Source of the DNA: Polytrichum commune
Taxonomy: Eukaryota > Streptophyta > Polytrichopsida > Polytrichales > Polytrichaceae
Length of the DNA stretch: 64,000 nt
Reading direction: 5' to 3'
Assembly (NCBI GenBank): GCA_950295325.1
Contig: OX485804.1
Location: 48,472,429-48,536,428, forward strand
Below the pieces are notes generated by a model. It was given only the letters and a program-made list of their open reading frames with translations. It was not told the DNA's origin and searched no databases. This document shows, piece after piece, positions 1-11,815 of the stretch. The stretch's first letter is position 1. Each line of letters starts with the position of its first letter. A program made the translations under genes and the position numbers.

Positions 1-470
1 ACGGTCGAACACGGAATCCCCAAATTGCAAAATGCACATTCACAGAGCCCAAATCCTGGAAGCTCAAAGCTGACTTGGAACCAAAACCCACAATGTCACT
101 TGCTCCAAACCCAAGTGTGATAAGAACCCAATACACAGAGGCCCCTGTCGAATCAGAGGCTCCGAGGTACTTTGAGCTCTGAACCTGAGATAGAAGCAGA
201 AGGGCAGCGACTGAGCGACAACGGCGTGAGGGATGGGCAAGCGTACCTTGGAGGGAGCAGGCGGATGAGGAGGAATGAACTGCAAATTGAGAGGGATGTG
301 GGAAGGAAGAAATGAAAGGATATGGCGATGGCGGTGGTGGGGTTAAGGCTAGGCTGCTGCCACAAAGGGAATGGGTGGTGGCAGAGTAGCACACATCTCT
401 CTCCCTCCCTCCTCTTTCTGGCTAAGCTTAAACCCTGAATCCTGATGAGTAAGAGTCCGAGCACCAAAAC
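1..470 (-). other. Possible 5' end of an unidentified gene leaving the window on the left
   Basis: This stretch is richer in GC than the repeats to its right and shows no repeat copies. On the minus strand a Ser/Pro/Leu-rich frame runs leftward from about 467. A good donor (AAG followed by GTACGC) lies near 246, and a possible acceptor near 199 is followed by a frame that stays open to the window edge. This could be a 5'-UTR or transit-peptide exon plus the start of a second exon. I do not recognise the product, and no domain is visible in the roughly 60 codons available. It could equally be a chance open frame. The gene model cannot be tested without the sequence to the left. Confidence 0.22.
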
Positions 471-640
471 CCCAACCTCACCCTCACATCATCATCCCCT
501 AGCCTTCACTTTCTCTATGATCTTGGTGACTTTGTGGAAGTGGCGCCTCCCTAATCTTCTTCAGGATTATGCAATGTAATCCAACAAATCCACTTGACTC
601 TCCTCACGTTTCGCAGCCTATGAAGCTTTGATCTCTTTCT

Positions 641-3600
641 AAATCTAAGGTAAGGTAGTCGTGTGTTATTCGGCTCGTTTTTCGCGCTCTCCAACTTCTA
701 CCCACTACGTTCACAATACGATACTTGTGTTGCATTAGCAAATCTATGATGAAGCATCAACAAAATTTGGACCTTTCATGCTTTAGTTATGGTTATCAGA
801 AAGTTCACGCTTCTTAATTTTTTAACTGAAACCGTGCAGTTCTCCCAATTGTGTTCATTATTGAGTGTGGAATGATTAGGTAAATTTGAAGACGCGATCC
901 AATCTCTTTTAAGCATGTGTCTTTATGGTGTTTGTTCCTTAATCTTTACCTAACCAACACACCATCGCAATATAAATGTTTGATTAAGAAAAACAACCGA
1001 ACACATCTGCATACCTTAAAGGGTTGTGGTCTTATTGTGGTGGACGTTTCCAACTTCGTTGATATTTCGAGTCATTGGATTGGCATAGGAAGTGTCTCAT
1101 CCAATTAGCAATTGTTAACCACACAAATTATCTTCAACTAAGCGTAATGTTTTGAAACCTCATGCTTCCTCACCCATTCCAAATAAAAAGACTCAATGTC
1201 CTATGTCATGGGACCTTGCTGCAACAGTATGATTGAAAACAATTTACTTTTTGGATTTCACAACACGTTTGTTCTTGGCACTTTGCCGAATTATTCTCCT
1301 ACCTAGGGTAAGTGTAGGTGGAGCTTAGCAATTTTATGAGAGATCCCCACACACACACTTAATTTAGTAAACACGGTTAAGTTTCAAAAAGCAACTTATT
1401 TGTGTGGTCTTCTTTAGGCTACAGATTTATCCAAACACTTAATTGGATAAGAAATAGTCATAATGGCCCTTCCGTCATAGTTGAGCTTTGAGGCAAACCT
1501 AGTTTGTTGCATATGCTCTCTAAAAGATCTCCAAACTCAACAGATAGTAGGACCCAATGTTACATGCATGGGTCATGTATATTACCGGGTTAACTTTATG
1601 ACCCAACTTACTAATTTTGTGTGTGGTGGGTCTCATAATGTTTTTAATAAAACAGACACGAGATGAATTACATTAAGTGTTTCACATAGGCATGAACTTT
1701 AAAATAGGGGTCAATCGTATCACCAAATTGAGATTTTCGTTGGAATACTTAGAGGGTTTGCAAACAAAGTTACTTCATGATGCACTTGAGCATTATTTTA
1801 TGTTGCTCACAAATGTGGGGTTTCCTAAGGCATTGAATTAGTACATGATGTAGCATGTGCATCTTACATTAGTATGATTCCAATATGTAGGCTTGACTTT
1901 ATCCCTATTGGCTAGGACAAAATAGCTAAGGCTAGGGGTAGTCATAGGCATTTCAAGAACAATTTTGTTTTTGTTTTATTGGCTTTATCTTGTGGGAAGA
2001 GACTTAAGGTTGGTCTATGAAATGGGCCAAAGTTTGGCAACTAACCATAATCAACCTCATATGGTGTTTGTACCTCGCTCTTCAAGTGTAGTTTAATTGC
2101 AAGTGATTGTTCATGTAAAATGGTCTTTAAAATGTGTCAAAGTTTGGTTTTGGTCAGAAAGACCACCAAAAATGGCCATGTGTATAAGATAATACTAGGG
2201 CAGTGCATTCTTGCAACTAGCCACTTGTTTTTCTAAGGTTTGGGAGAAGTAGGAACACCATAGTGGTTTTGAATGGCCCTTAATACTAACTTTTTTATAT
2301 TTATGTCACACCTTGAATGGGTATATTTAACTTATAATTTAAACATTCCAACCTCAATCATAAGTTGGTATAACAAATTCTAATCTAACGTTCTACCTAA
2401 ATATAACATGCTACCTAAGGCAAGGGTAGAACTTTAGACAAGAAAATGTGTTTGAGCCAAATTCCATGGAGAGCCAAAGTCCATGGAATTTTTGTACACG
2501 AGTGTACCTCTCATTCCATGAATGCCATGAATACATCCCGTAATTTACTATTTATAGACTATTGAGATTGGAATTGGCCTTAAAGACCCCGAATTATTCC
2601 AATCCAAGTCGCTTGAGATGAATTGGCAACAAATATATAGGGGTTCAAGTTTTGTTGTTGGATAAATGAGAGGTACGCTCATATGCAATAATTCCCTCCC
2701 CAAAATCCATAGGTTATTGGGTCAAAATCTCTTCCACCTTATGGGAAAGAAATTAGATTAGCTTGACTTTAAGGACTTTCTCAATTGTGAATGTGAACCA
2801 TATTTGACACCACCCTAGCACAAAATCATTGTTGCTTACCACACCTCCAACCATAGATTTGCTATTGCAATTGGACAATGGTTAAGTATGCCAATCCCTA
2901 GAGACAACCAATCACATCACTTTTGTTCTTATGATGTAGTTGAAAATGAAATGCACTTTGTGTTGAATTGACACTGGGCACATGGCGCAAGGCCACCTCG
3001 ACCTCTGCCTAGCGGTGGGCCGGCGCGGGCGCGAGGGGGGGGGTCATGCCACTTTTTAGTGGTTGACGTGCCAGGTGAGTAGGACCACCCTTGCCCACCA
3101 CCCTCTACCTCCACCTCCCCCCGCTGCGTGGAAATTGCAAGGGAAGTTTAAAAATTGGCTATAGAAAATTTTATTATTACAAGGGCGGTCTTTGTTTGGC
3201 CCCCTAAGACATGAAGGGGGGCATTGAGGTCTAGCACCTCATTCATCTCCCGCTTGCCTTTTTACTATCATCAAAATGGCTATGACGGAGAAGAAGATAG
3301 TTTTAGTGTTTTTTGCCTTTATGGTGATGTTTTTGATGTTTTCAATTCGTAAAGTGCATATGAGGCCAACATTGGATTTGCTGAAGTGTAGTGTGGGGGC
3401 TCAATATTTTCTGGTTGTTGTCGTATATTTTCCGGTCATGGAGTGCCCCAAACCAGAGGTGATGCAAGCACCATGGTCCCTAAAAATCCTAACCCTTCCT
3501 CCATGATGAAAATAAAGAGCCCTAACTTGTAAGTGCAGTGCCCAAAAAACCCCCAATATGCGTTTGTAAATGTGAGAGAAAAAGAAAAGAAGAGGGAGTT

Positions 3601-4250
3601 TAAGGGTATGCAAGTTCTTCTTAAGCTTGCTTTGGAGAGTGTTGGATCACTGTAATTAGTGGGCAATTACTATAATTACTTGGGAATCTCCCCGGAATTA
3701 ATTCCGGCAGAGGGAGGCAAACTTGTCCCTTCCAGGCTAGGGTGGATAGTCCGCTCCGCCACCCTCAATCGGCAGAGGGAGGGCTGCCATCCACTCCCGG
3801 ATGAAATTCATCGCCCACCGCCTTGCGCATTGGCCGGTGGGCATTCATGTGCACAAGGCTATTATCACCTTTACAACTTTATTAGAGATAGGTATTCTTC
3901 CTTATTTCAAAATGATGTATAAGACAGTCTCAAGTCTTGCTTCCAATTGGACCATGAAGTTGATATTAACCTTCATCTTGCGGATGCCACTGCCATTTGT
4001 CCCATAAGCCTTTTCACTTCTCGGACTTTAGAATTGATTTGGTTTCACTCATATCAATGGAGCTGAGCCTCTCATATTCATTATAGTTCCCCCTATGATT
4101 TGTCTCAAGAGTGGGAGTTACATAGTTCCTTGTAGTTCTATCCAATTCCTTTGAAGTTAGCAAGATCCATACATGGATTACTAATTTGCAAGAAACCTTT
4201 CCATGTTTTTCATCCACCCCATGGGTGCACAGGCCACACCAGCTTAGTTT
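641..4250. other. Intergenic stretch made of degraded dispersed repeats
   Basis: I see no gene here. The 860-1000 segment is a minus-oriented copy of the dispersed repeat family described at 59.4-62.2 kb. A segment at about 1990-2200, with the phrase GGGCCAAAGTTTGGCA, recurs at 22400-22860. The 2620-2720 segment resembles 13080-13310. A GC-rich patch at 2985-3125 and another at 3690-3850 stand out in composition but hold no recognisable coding domain. Short open frames in this interval look random. Confidence 0.6.
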
Positions 4251-5008
4251 AGTCTAGATTGAGCAGTTTGGAATAAGAACACACATCAAATCAACAGGCT
4301 TTGGGAATCTTAGAGATACTCAAGTTTCTTCCTTCTATCATTATCACCACAGCTTTCACAGCAGTTTTAAATAGTTTAGTTCCCACTGCAGGGATAGCTA
4401 CAATAGAAGACATCTGGACAAAACACAAAAGTTCAAAACCAACCTTGGAATCATGTGTGACAACAATTCAAACTTCTACAGTCTATTACAAAGAAGTATA
4501 TTGGCAAATATACATTGGCAATACACATTTGTTTTAAGGCCTACACTGCCAACAGGAGTTGATTTCCAATTCCCAAATCCAAGTAAAATATCTGCATCAA
4601 ATGATTTACATGTTAAGATGCTACACAAAAAGTGGCCAATGGTTAGAAGGAAGGCTGGTTGTGTGGTATGCAGAGGTTAGGTTCAGATAGTTAATTCTTC
4701 TGATGTTTTTCTGAGTATCCTCTTGTGTAAGAACCATGATCAAGAGCACCAAATTCCACTAATCATAAAAGAATGTCTCCAATTTAAAGTGTAACAAAAC
4801 AACAAAAAAAACGAAATGTCAAAGCCTAAAATGAACAATACCAAAGCGGGGTGTTATACAACTCTGTTCAAGGCTGTGAAAACAGCAGGTCCCTCTTCTC
4901 GATAGCAAATGGGTCCAATTTAATATAAACAAATAGTAATCAAACGGACAGCACTATGTCCTTGATTGTGATAGTATCAAATGTCACACAGCCCAGGACT
5001 GTCTTGAT
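4251..5008. other. 3' flank of the prolyl-tRNA synthetase gene
   Basis: This stretch lies directly downstream of the ProRS stop codon on the minus strand and probably holds its 3' UTR. I could not place a polyadenylation site with confidence, and no other gene is visible. Confidence 0.4.
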
Positions 5009-8000
5009 TTAATAGCTCCGACCCCATAAAGCCCAGTTCTTTGCAGGTTTGCCAGAAGCAAAACACATAGTTCCTGATATTCAACAAAATGCAGATACCC
5101 AAGTTAGAAACACAACCAGGGATGATACATCACAAACAAAAGGGACTCGATTGTAGCCAGACAAACAGTCTTGAGACAATGATAACAAAACATTATGAGC
5201 CAGCAAAGTACCTTCCGCAAGAGTTTTAGAAACTATTGGAAGGGTATCCTGTTCAAATGGCAGACAGAGAGTCTTTGCAGCTCCGGCTTCTCCCTTTGTT
5301 CGGGCCTTCACACTTTCCTCAACTTCCTGCAGATTAGGAAAATACTAAATGAGCACATAATAACCTCAAGACAGCACCCACCAGTTATTAATTGAAGAAA
5401 AAGAATCCAGTACAGAAATTTTGCTCCCACCCCACCTCACAATTACAATGCTTTGCTCAAGTCAAGAGTTGCATCTTTACATGAACTACCACAACAAGGA
5501 ATTGGATCTCTGAAATTATAATACAGCAACTTGCCAGCAAAAGGGGCAAAACTCACCACTTCATCACACCAAGGTGCAAGGACCATCTTCTTGTTGTTCA
5601 AAGCAGTGATGAAGTCCTCCCAATTGTAAGCCACATCAATGCATGAGGCTCTTTCCTCCCGTGCTCTTTCCAGAAGATCTTTCTGAATCTTCTCCAAGAG
5701 TTTAGTAATCTCCTCCAAAAGGTTGGCAACAGGAATATCTTGAGATCTCCCCTCGGCTTTGTCTTCCAAGTCACGACGCACAACACGTACCTGTAACCTC
5801 CCAAGAACTAAGTGTCAGACAAAATCCCTGTACTTTTAGTATCACCACACTAATGTGGCACCCCAATAGTAACAAGGAAGGCAATATACAAGATTCTGAG
5901 AGAAGATCTGGTTTAGAATCCAATTAAAAAGGAGAGTTTGGAGAAACTTGAGGAAAACAGTCAGCAAAATGACTGAACTTATACCTGCTTCTTCTCAATG
6001 TCTCTGGGACCGATTTCGATCCGCAAGGGAACACCCTTCACTTCCCAGTGTGCGTACTTCCAGCCAGGTGAGTAGTTGTCTCGCAGATCCTCCTTCACTC
6101 TTAACCCACCTTCCTGCAATAGGCGAGTGACTTTCACACACTCTTCTGAGGTATCAATACCCTTGAAAGGTACAGGGATAACAACCACTTGGACAGGCGC
6201 TACTCTGGGGGGAAGAACCAACCCTTTGTTGTCGGCGTGTACCATGACCATGACACCGATCTACACACATAATGGAAAACCAAATAGTTAGCCAACAGAA
6301 GGACATTCATTGAACAAGTTCAAAGGAAAAGCCAAAAGCACTTGAAACACCTCCCAAGATAACATCTTTACTCTCACATAGTTTATACAAATTGCAGATC
6401 TGATCTAATCAGGAGTACCATTCAAAAATTTCCAATTACCAGAAATTTTTTATACTACTCATCGAAACACAAAACTGACAAATCCAAGTTTCATGGATGT
6501 GGATTAAGAAATATCAGGCTGTTATCACATTATTGGAACAGAGGGAAGAGAAGATATTTTAACAGGTCATGAACTCAAATTCTCCTCGTATAAATTTGTT
6601 CAACAATATCCTCTTCGTCAAAGAACTTGTGACTGCTTACTGTTCTGGTCGTAAGACCCCAAGAATTCTGCCAAACCATCTTCCGCTTCCCTTCCTCATC
6701 CTCAAATTGTATGTCAAACATCTTAGCAAAATTTTGCCCCAGACAATGGGATGTTGCACCCTGCACACCACGTCCAGTGCCTGGAATATAGGCCTGCATC
6801 AAAAACAGCAATGCTGTAAGACTGCCTCCACAGCAACAAATTTAAAGTCTCGTTCAGAAATGCAAACCTGAACTTCCCTCCTCCAGCTCAACTGACATCC
6901 ATGCCTAAGAATACACCACCTAGAAGACTCACACCTCATCTACCCACCAGGCAACCCCTTACTCTAAGTCAGTATGATTATGTAAACCTTTGAAAAAAAT
7001 ACTCCATTGTCAAAAAAGTGATCAATGCAAATTCTATCCACCAAAGCAATTTACTGGTCTTTGACAGATAGTCGTCTTACCTCGACAGATGTGGTGTAAA
7101 GGCCACCAGCAAACTTCTCAACCTCACTCTTCACTCCCTTGATGACAGGCACAGCCAGAAGCTCTTCATAAACTCTCCGATACAGCTCCAAGATTACAAG
7201 CACCTGTCAGCAGCCAATTCCTAGACATCAGACAATCTGCAGGTTGTAGGCAAAATGGAAATTTACAATACCACTTACAAATTCATTACATACCAAAGCT
7301 TCATGATCAGGTGATGTACTTGGAATACTCCAAACTCACATCTGATATATGACCAGCAACAAAGTTGGAATAATTCAAACAATGATTTATATGTATGATT
7401 GACCTGAGAAACAAGGACAACTGACCTCATCATCTGCCTCTGGTTTTGTAGCAAAAGCTGTATGTCCTTCTTGCCATAAAAATTCACGACTCCTGCATGA
7501 CCCAAAAATCATTTGACATTATGCATAAGTCGATCTGTAATATGAGCCAAGGCAGTCAGCAAGACATTCACACATTCAAAGCTATTGAAAATGGTTTACC
7601 TGATGAAGGGGGTAGGATGCTTGAACTCCCATCGCACTACATTACACCACTGATTGATTCTGAGAGGAAGATCCCGATGACCACGAATCCACTTGGCAAA
7701 AATAGGGTACATTACAGTTTCACTGGTTGGGCGAATAGCAATAGGCTCATCCAAAGGAGAGTCTCCAGATCTTGTGACCCAGGCCACCTACATTGCACAG
7801 TGGAATAACACAAATTAGATATGGAATCACCAGAGAATGTGCACAAGGTTTATAATGAACATTAAGAATATCCTCTAGGTCAAAATGACACAGATTCCAT
7901 GGTGAGGATTTGGAATTGTGTATGCAGAGCAGCACCTTCAAAACATTCTGTGATAATTATTGCAGATAATAACCGTGCTTAGGATCTGAGAGTGCTAAAG

Positions 8001-10067
8001 CTGATGCTAGAGCAACAACCAATGAGTTTCAAAGACAAGCCAGGATGAACTGATGTACTAGATGACAGTAATTGGGTGAACCCGTCAGAGCGGCAGGTGT
8101 CCACAAGCCAGGTCCAACCAATGGACCTTAACTTCCATCAGGAAAATATTATGCATATCATTTAAAACTTTTTGTAGACAATCTATTGAATTGTATGACA
8201 TTTTCTGAGTGGCACGGATGTGTTTGAATGTGTGGTTCACCCTAAGAAACTTTGGGTGGAGAGCATAATCTCTTGCTGATGGAAATTACGCACAACCTTA
8301 ATTATGAGTAGATGCAGAGCATCAACCTCATGTCTGGACCACCATTCATCATGGACAGAAAGCACAACTCACACACTTCGCAACAAGCTAATATTCAGAA
8401 GTTGTGAATAGAGAACCATAAAGTATGTCAACAATTGCAAAAAATAGGTTGGCAGCTGCCCCTATAGGATTGTTTATTGTACAACACTGCAGATAGCGTA
8501 CATAAATTGTAAAGAGAGTAGACGAAACAAAAGATTACAGGATGTTACCTCCGGGGCAAAACCTTCAACATGGTCTTTCTCCTTAGTGAGAGCTTTCTCA
8601 GAAACAAAGAGTGGAAAGTAGGTATTTTCAATGCCCATCTTCTTGATTTCTTTGTCAAAAAAGTCCTGGAAGATGACATGGACACCTTAGCAATCAAATT
8701 TGGATGACTGCTTCTCATAATTCAACTCCCAAAAGAAAACAATATTCAAAAAAAGGTTGACAGAGTACAACTCAATTAGAACCATTTGTATCACAGAATA
8801 ACAATCCCACCTTGATGGACTCCCAGATAGCATAAGACCAAGGGCGCAAAATGTAACAGCCTGACACATCATAATATTCGATCATTTCTGCACGCACAAC
8901 AAGCTGTCCCACCCCATCCACAGATTCAAAATAGTGTCAATTGCCAATTTGTACCACAGGCTTCAGCAAGAAAGTGCTCAATATCTTCAGTCAGTAATTC
9001 CCACTATTGTTGATGCTCCAGAACCTCTCCCATGCCTCCTACAATCTGTTTCTCTCCAGTCACATCCTCGTCTATTAAGATTGTAGTTGAAGGGTCACTA
9101 TCCAGGATGAAGGATATTAATGTATACAATTTGAAAGAGTATAATCTGTGCCCTGAAAGTGTTTTAAATTTCGTCTTCACTTTCACATTGACCATCTAAG
9201 CCCTAACTCAATCACTCTGCTCTGTCCAATGGTGTGAACGTCAATTGGAGGAAACTCAAAAGGCGACCTAATGCAAGAGAGGGAGTAGGCTTTAAGGTAT
9301 GTGGGCGTTATGTGGTCACTCTTCTCAATTGGACCCCTATACTTGAGTGGTGTAATGACAAGGCTTCTGTGCGGAACGGACACCAAAAAAGACACTTGTT
9401 ACAAAGAGAATGGACAATGTGCTCAAAACATATCAACCATACTAGGTTCAATACTGACCGCGATTGGGATGGCCTATGCGATCATTTATTCACTTTGACC
9501 TCCTCTAAACTTTTAAATTGATTCTGAAATGAGAATCTTTGTAATTGACCATTTGTACCGCACTTCTCCATTATCCACTTCTAACACCATACAGTCCTTT
9601 TCATCCGATTATCTCACGTTTCAGACCAAACATCCCTAAATTATCAAGCATCTTCAGACGATTGCTTACATCGGAATACCATTCTCCAAAATTGTCCTCC
9701 TTCTTGAAAGCAAGTCCCAGTCCTGTTTCTTTCTTCACCTCCTTCTTGGCTGCCCAACCAAACACCCAAACCACTTACCATCAAACACCACTCCACGCAC
9801 CATCACATTGCACCATAAAAATTACTCCAGAACCACTCAAATTCACACATACGCAATACAATTCTTTTAAGAAAAAGAAAAATTTTAAACGGCATCATCA
9901 CCTTGTGCGCCTCCGTGAACAACAGCCTTCTTCTCCTTGGGAGCTTTCTTAGGCTTCTCCTTCTTCTCCTTAGTTTTTCCCTCGGGAGCTTCAGCTCCGC
10001 TGATGCTCACTTTTTCTGCCACGTCCAGATCCTCGACACTCACTCGCTCACCACCTTGATCCGCCAT
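5009..10067 (-). CDS. PRORS: Prolyl-tRNA synthetase, cytosolic (archaeal/eukaryotic) type, 12 exons
   Basis: Class II aminoacyl-tRNA synthetase that charges tRNA-Pro with proline for cytosolic translation. The exons are 10067-9902, 9749-9670, 8903-8811, 8665-8549, 7787-7600, 7492-7426, 7203-7081, 6793-6641, 6260-5985, 5790-5557, 5326-5212 and 5073-5009. All introns are GT-AG and the phases agree, giving 558 aa. The start is the ATG opening [10 protein letters not shown], followed by a Lys/Glu-rich tail (residues 28-48) and the conserved NFGEWYSD (about 75-82). [16 protein letters not shown] (about 89-104) precedes motif 2 (VVRWEF...SREFLWQEG). The [17 protein letters not shown] segment and the motif 3 region ending [10 protein letters not shown] follow. 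NYSPGWK and [12 protein letters not shown] mark the anticodon-binding domain, and the C-terminus ends GRSY as is usual for this type. Plant homologues are slightly shorter. Intron 2 contains a copy of a dispersed repeat (about 9220-9500). The gene looks intact, and I am very sure of the family. Confidence 0.96.
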
Positions 10068-10192
10068 GGTTGATGCTGATGGTGATGTGCGAGGGCGATG
10101 AGAGAAAATCCAACTAAGCCTCCCAAGCTTGCGCAGGAAAGCTAAGCACGCGAGGCACATCCAAAGAAGCCAAATGGGTGAAATTGAGCCCT

Positions 10193-10216
10193 AAACCCTA
10201 ATCCCTAAAACCCTAG
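10193..10216 (-). promoter_or_regulatory. Telo-box cluster upstream of ProRS
   Basis: AAACCCTAA at 10193-10201 is followed by AAAACCCTAG at 10207-10216, about 130 bp upstream of the ProRS start codon. Telo-boxes are known in plant promoters of translation and cell-growth genes. The RPL28 gene in this window has one in a similar place. The motif is seen directly; its regulatory role is inferred. Confidence 0.5.
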
Positions 10217-10249
10217 AATACCTAACCATTCACTACTCAGCCTTTGACC

Positions 10250-10850
10250 AATTATTACTCTCACCTCGCTCTCTCTTTCTCTCTACTACCTAGTTCTCCT
10301 TGTATATCTTGTTATTTGTAGTGTGCTTAGTCTTTGTGTGCAAGAGTGAGTTGCAAGTAACCCATGGTGCCAAATTCTAGGAATTTCTTAAACTATGGCA
10401 TGTGGGAATGCGAGGATTTTTTAAAACCTTGTGCCCCATGTAAAAACTCCAAGAAGGCCTAAGTTATGGTTGCTTTACATGAGGGTTGGGGTGAACCAAC
10501 CCGTACACTGGTTCCTTGGAGGCAAGGGTCTAGGCATCCAACAAGGAACGAGTGTATGGGTTGGTTCGCCCAAATCTTTACATGAGTAGAAGCCTTCAAA
10601 ATATGAAGTCGATTCACACCTATTGGTTTGTGTCAAGAAGGGAGGAAGCTCTAACATAGCCCAAGGAAGCAAATTGGCTTTCCATTTTGGTGTGACCCAA
10701 TTCTCTTCCCTTGGCCCATCTCAAATTTTTGTCTTTAGTGTGTTAGAATATAATTTCACCTCGTTAAAATATGAATTTGAGATAATAGCCTTGACTCCGT
10801 CATGTGAAGGCCTCGGGGTTAATTTAGTGAATTAGACCAATCACGTACAA
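10250..10850. other. Intergenic stretch between ProRS and the 120-bp array
   Basis: No gene or clear repeat is recognised here. Part of it (about 10480-10600) contains a short imperfect inverted repeat around the phrases GTGAACCAACCC and GGGTTGGTTCGCCC. Confidence 0.35.
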
Positions 10851-10851
10851 A

Positions 10852-11451
10852 GGATTTGTGCATGTCAGAGCCCCAAATTGACCATAACTTCTTACGTTGG
10901 GTTCTTTCGCATCAACAGAAGGAACATGTCGAGTCCCTGTCAAAATTGACTAGGTTTAAAGCTACACTAAATGATTTGTGCATGTCAGAACCCCAAATTG
11001 ACCATAACTTCTTACTTTGGGTTCTTTCACATCAACGGAAGGAGCATGTCAAGTCTTTGTCAAAAATGGTTAGGTTTAGAGCTACACTAAATGATTTGTG
11101 CATGTCAGAACCCTAGATTGACCCTAACTTCTTACGTTGGGTTCTTTCGCATCAACGGAAGGAACATGTCGAGTCCCTGTCAAAATTGACTAGGTTTAAA
11201 GCTACACTAAATGATTTGTGCATGTCAGAACCCCAAATTGACCATAACTTCTTACGTTGGGTTCTTTTGCATCAACGGAAGGAACATGTCGAGTCCCTGT
11301 CAAAATTGACTAGGTTTAAAGCTACACTAAATGATTTGTGCATGTCAGAATCCCAAATTGACCATAACTTCTTACTTTGGATTCTTTCACATCAATAGAA
11401 GGAACATGTTGAGTCCCTGTCAAAAATGGCTAGGTTTAAAGCTACACTAAA
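10852..11451. repeat. Tandem array of five 120-bp units
   Basis: Five consecutive units repeat with an exact 120-bp period, seen as identical phrases such as CATGTCAGA at 10861, 10981, 11101, 11221 and 11341. Units differ by scattered substitutions and no indels. Because 120 is a multiple of three, one plus-strand frame reads through whole units as a 40-residue repeat containing SEPQIDHNFL and KEHVESLSK. That frame is broken by a stop in unit 3 (CCCTAG) and another in unit 5. No start, splice signal or known domain supports it as a gene. The last unit runs straight into the left end of a 371-bp MITE. Confidence 0.9.
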
Positions 11452-11815
11452 TATGATATTCAGTGTGATATGGTATTTTGTGTTACTATGGTAATTTGTT
11501 GGATTACACTTTGAATGAATAAGTGAACAATTATTGTCATGGATGATGGATGAGTTCATCCATTGGCCAAAACCCTACCTTCTCTTGTCATCAACTTGTG
11601 ATGAAATATTGTCATGGATGATTGACATTTGGATGAAAAATCACTTGGTAAGTGATAATAATTGCAACACTGTAAATCTACAACCCCCAGAGAATTCACA
11701 AGGAATGACAAATAATGTTGGGTTAACATTTAGCGTTGGTGACACTACACCGCGGTTTACAATTAGTATTGAGCAAGACAATTAGAATTGGTGACACTAA
11801 ATATTATAACTAGTG
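11445..11815. mobile_element. 371-bp MITE with CACTA-type ends and TA target duplication, copy 1
   Basis: The element begins CACTAAATATGA and ends with ...TAACTAGTG, flanked by TA on both sides. A second copy of the same length lies at 13805-14175 and matches along its length, including the phrases GATGGATGAGTTCATCCATTGGCC and GGAATGACAAATAATG. It carries no coding sequence for a transposase. CACTA-like termini with a 2-bp TA duplication are unusual: typical plant CACTA elements make 3-bp duplications and mariner-type MITEs usually have other termini. The superfamily assignment is therefore open. Confidence 0.7.

Noticed and set aside
10852-11451. The tandem array as a CRISPR-like repeat
   Set aside because: Whole 120-bp units are repeated without variable spacers, in a plant nuclear setting.
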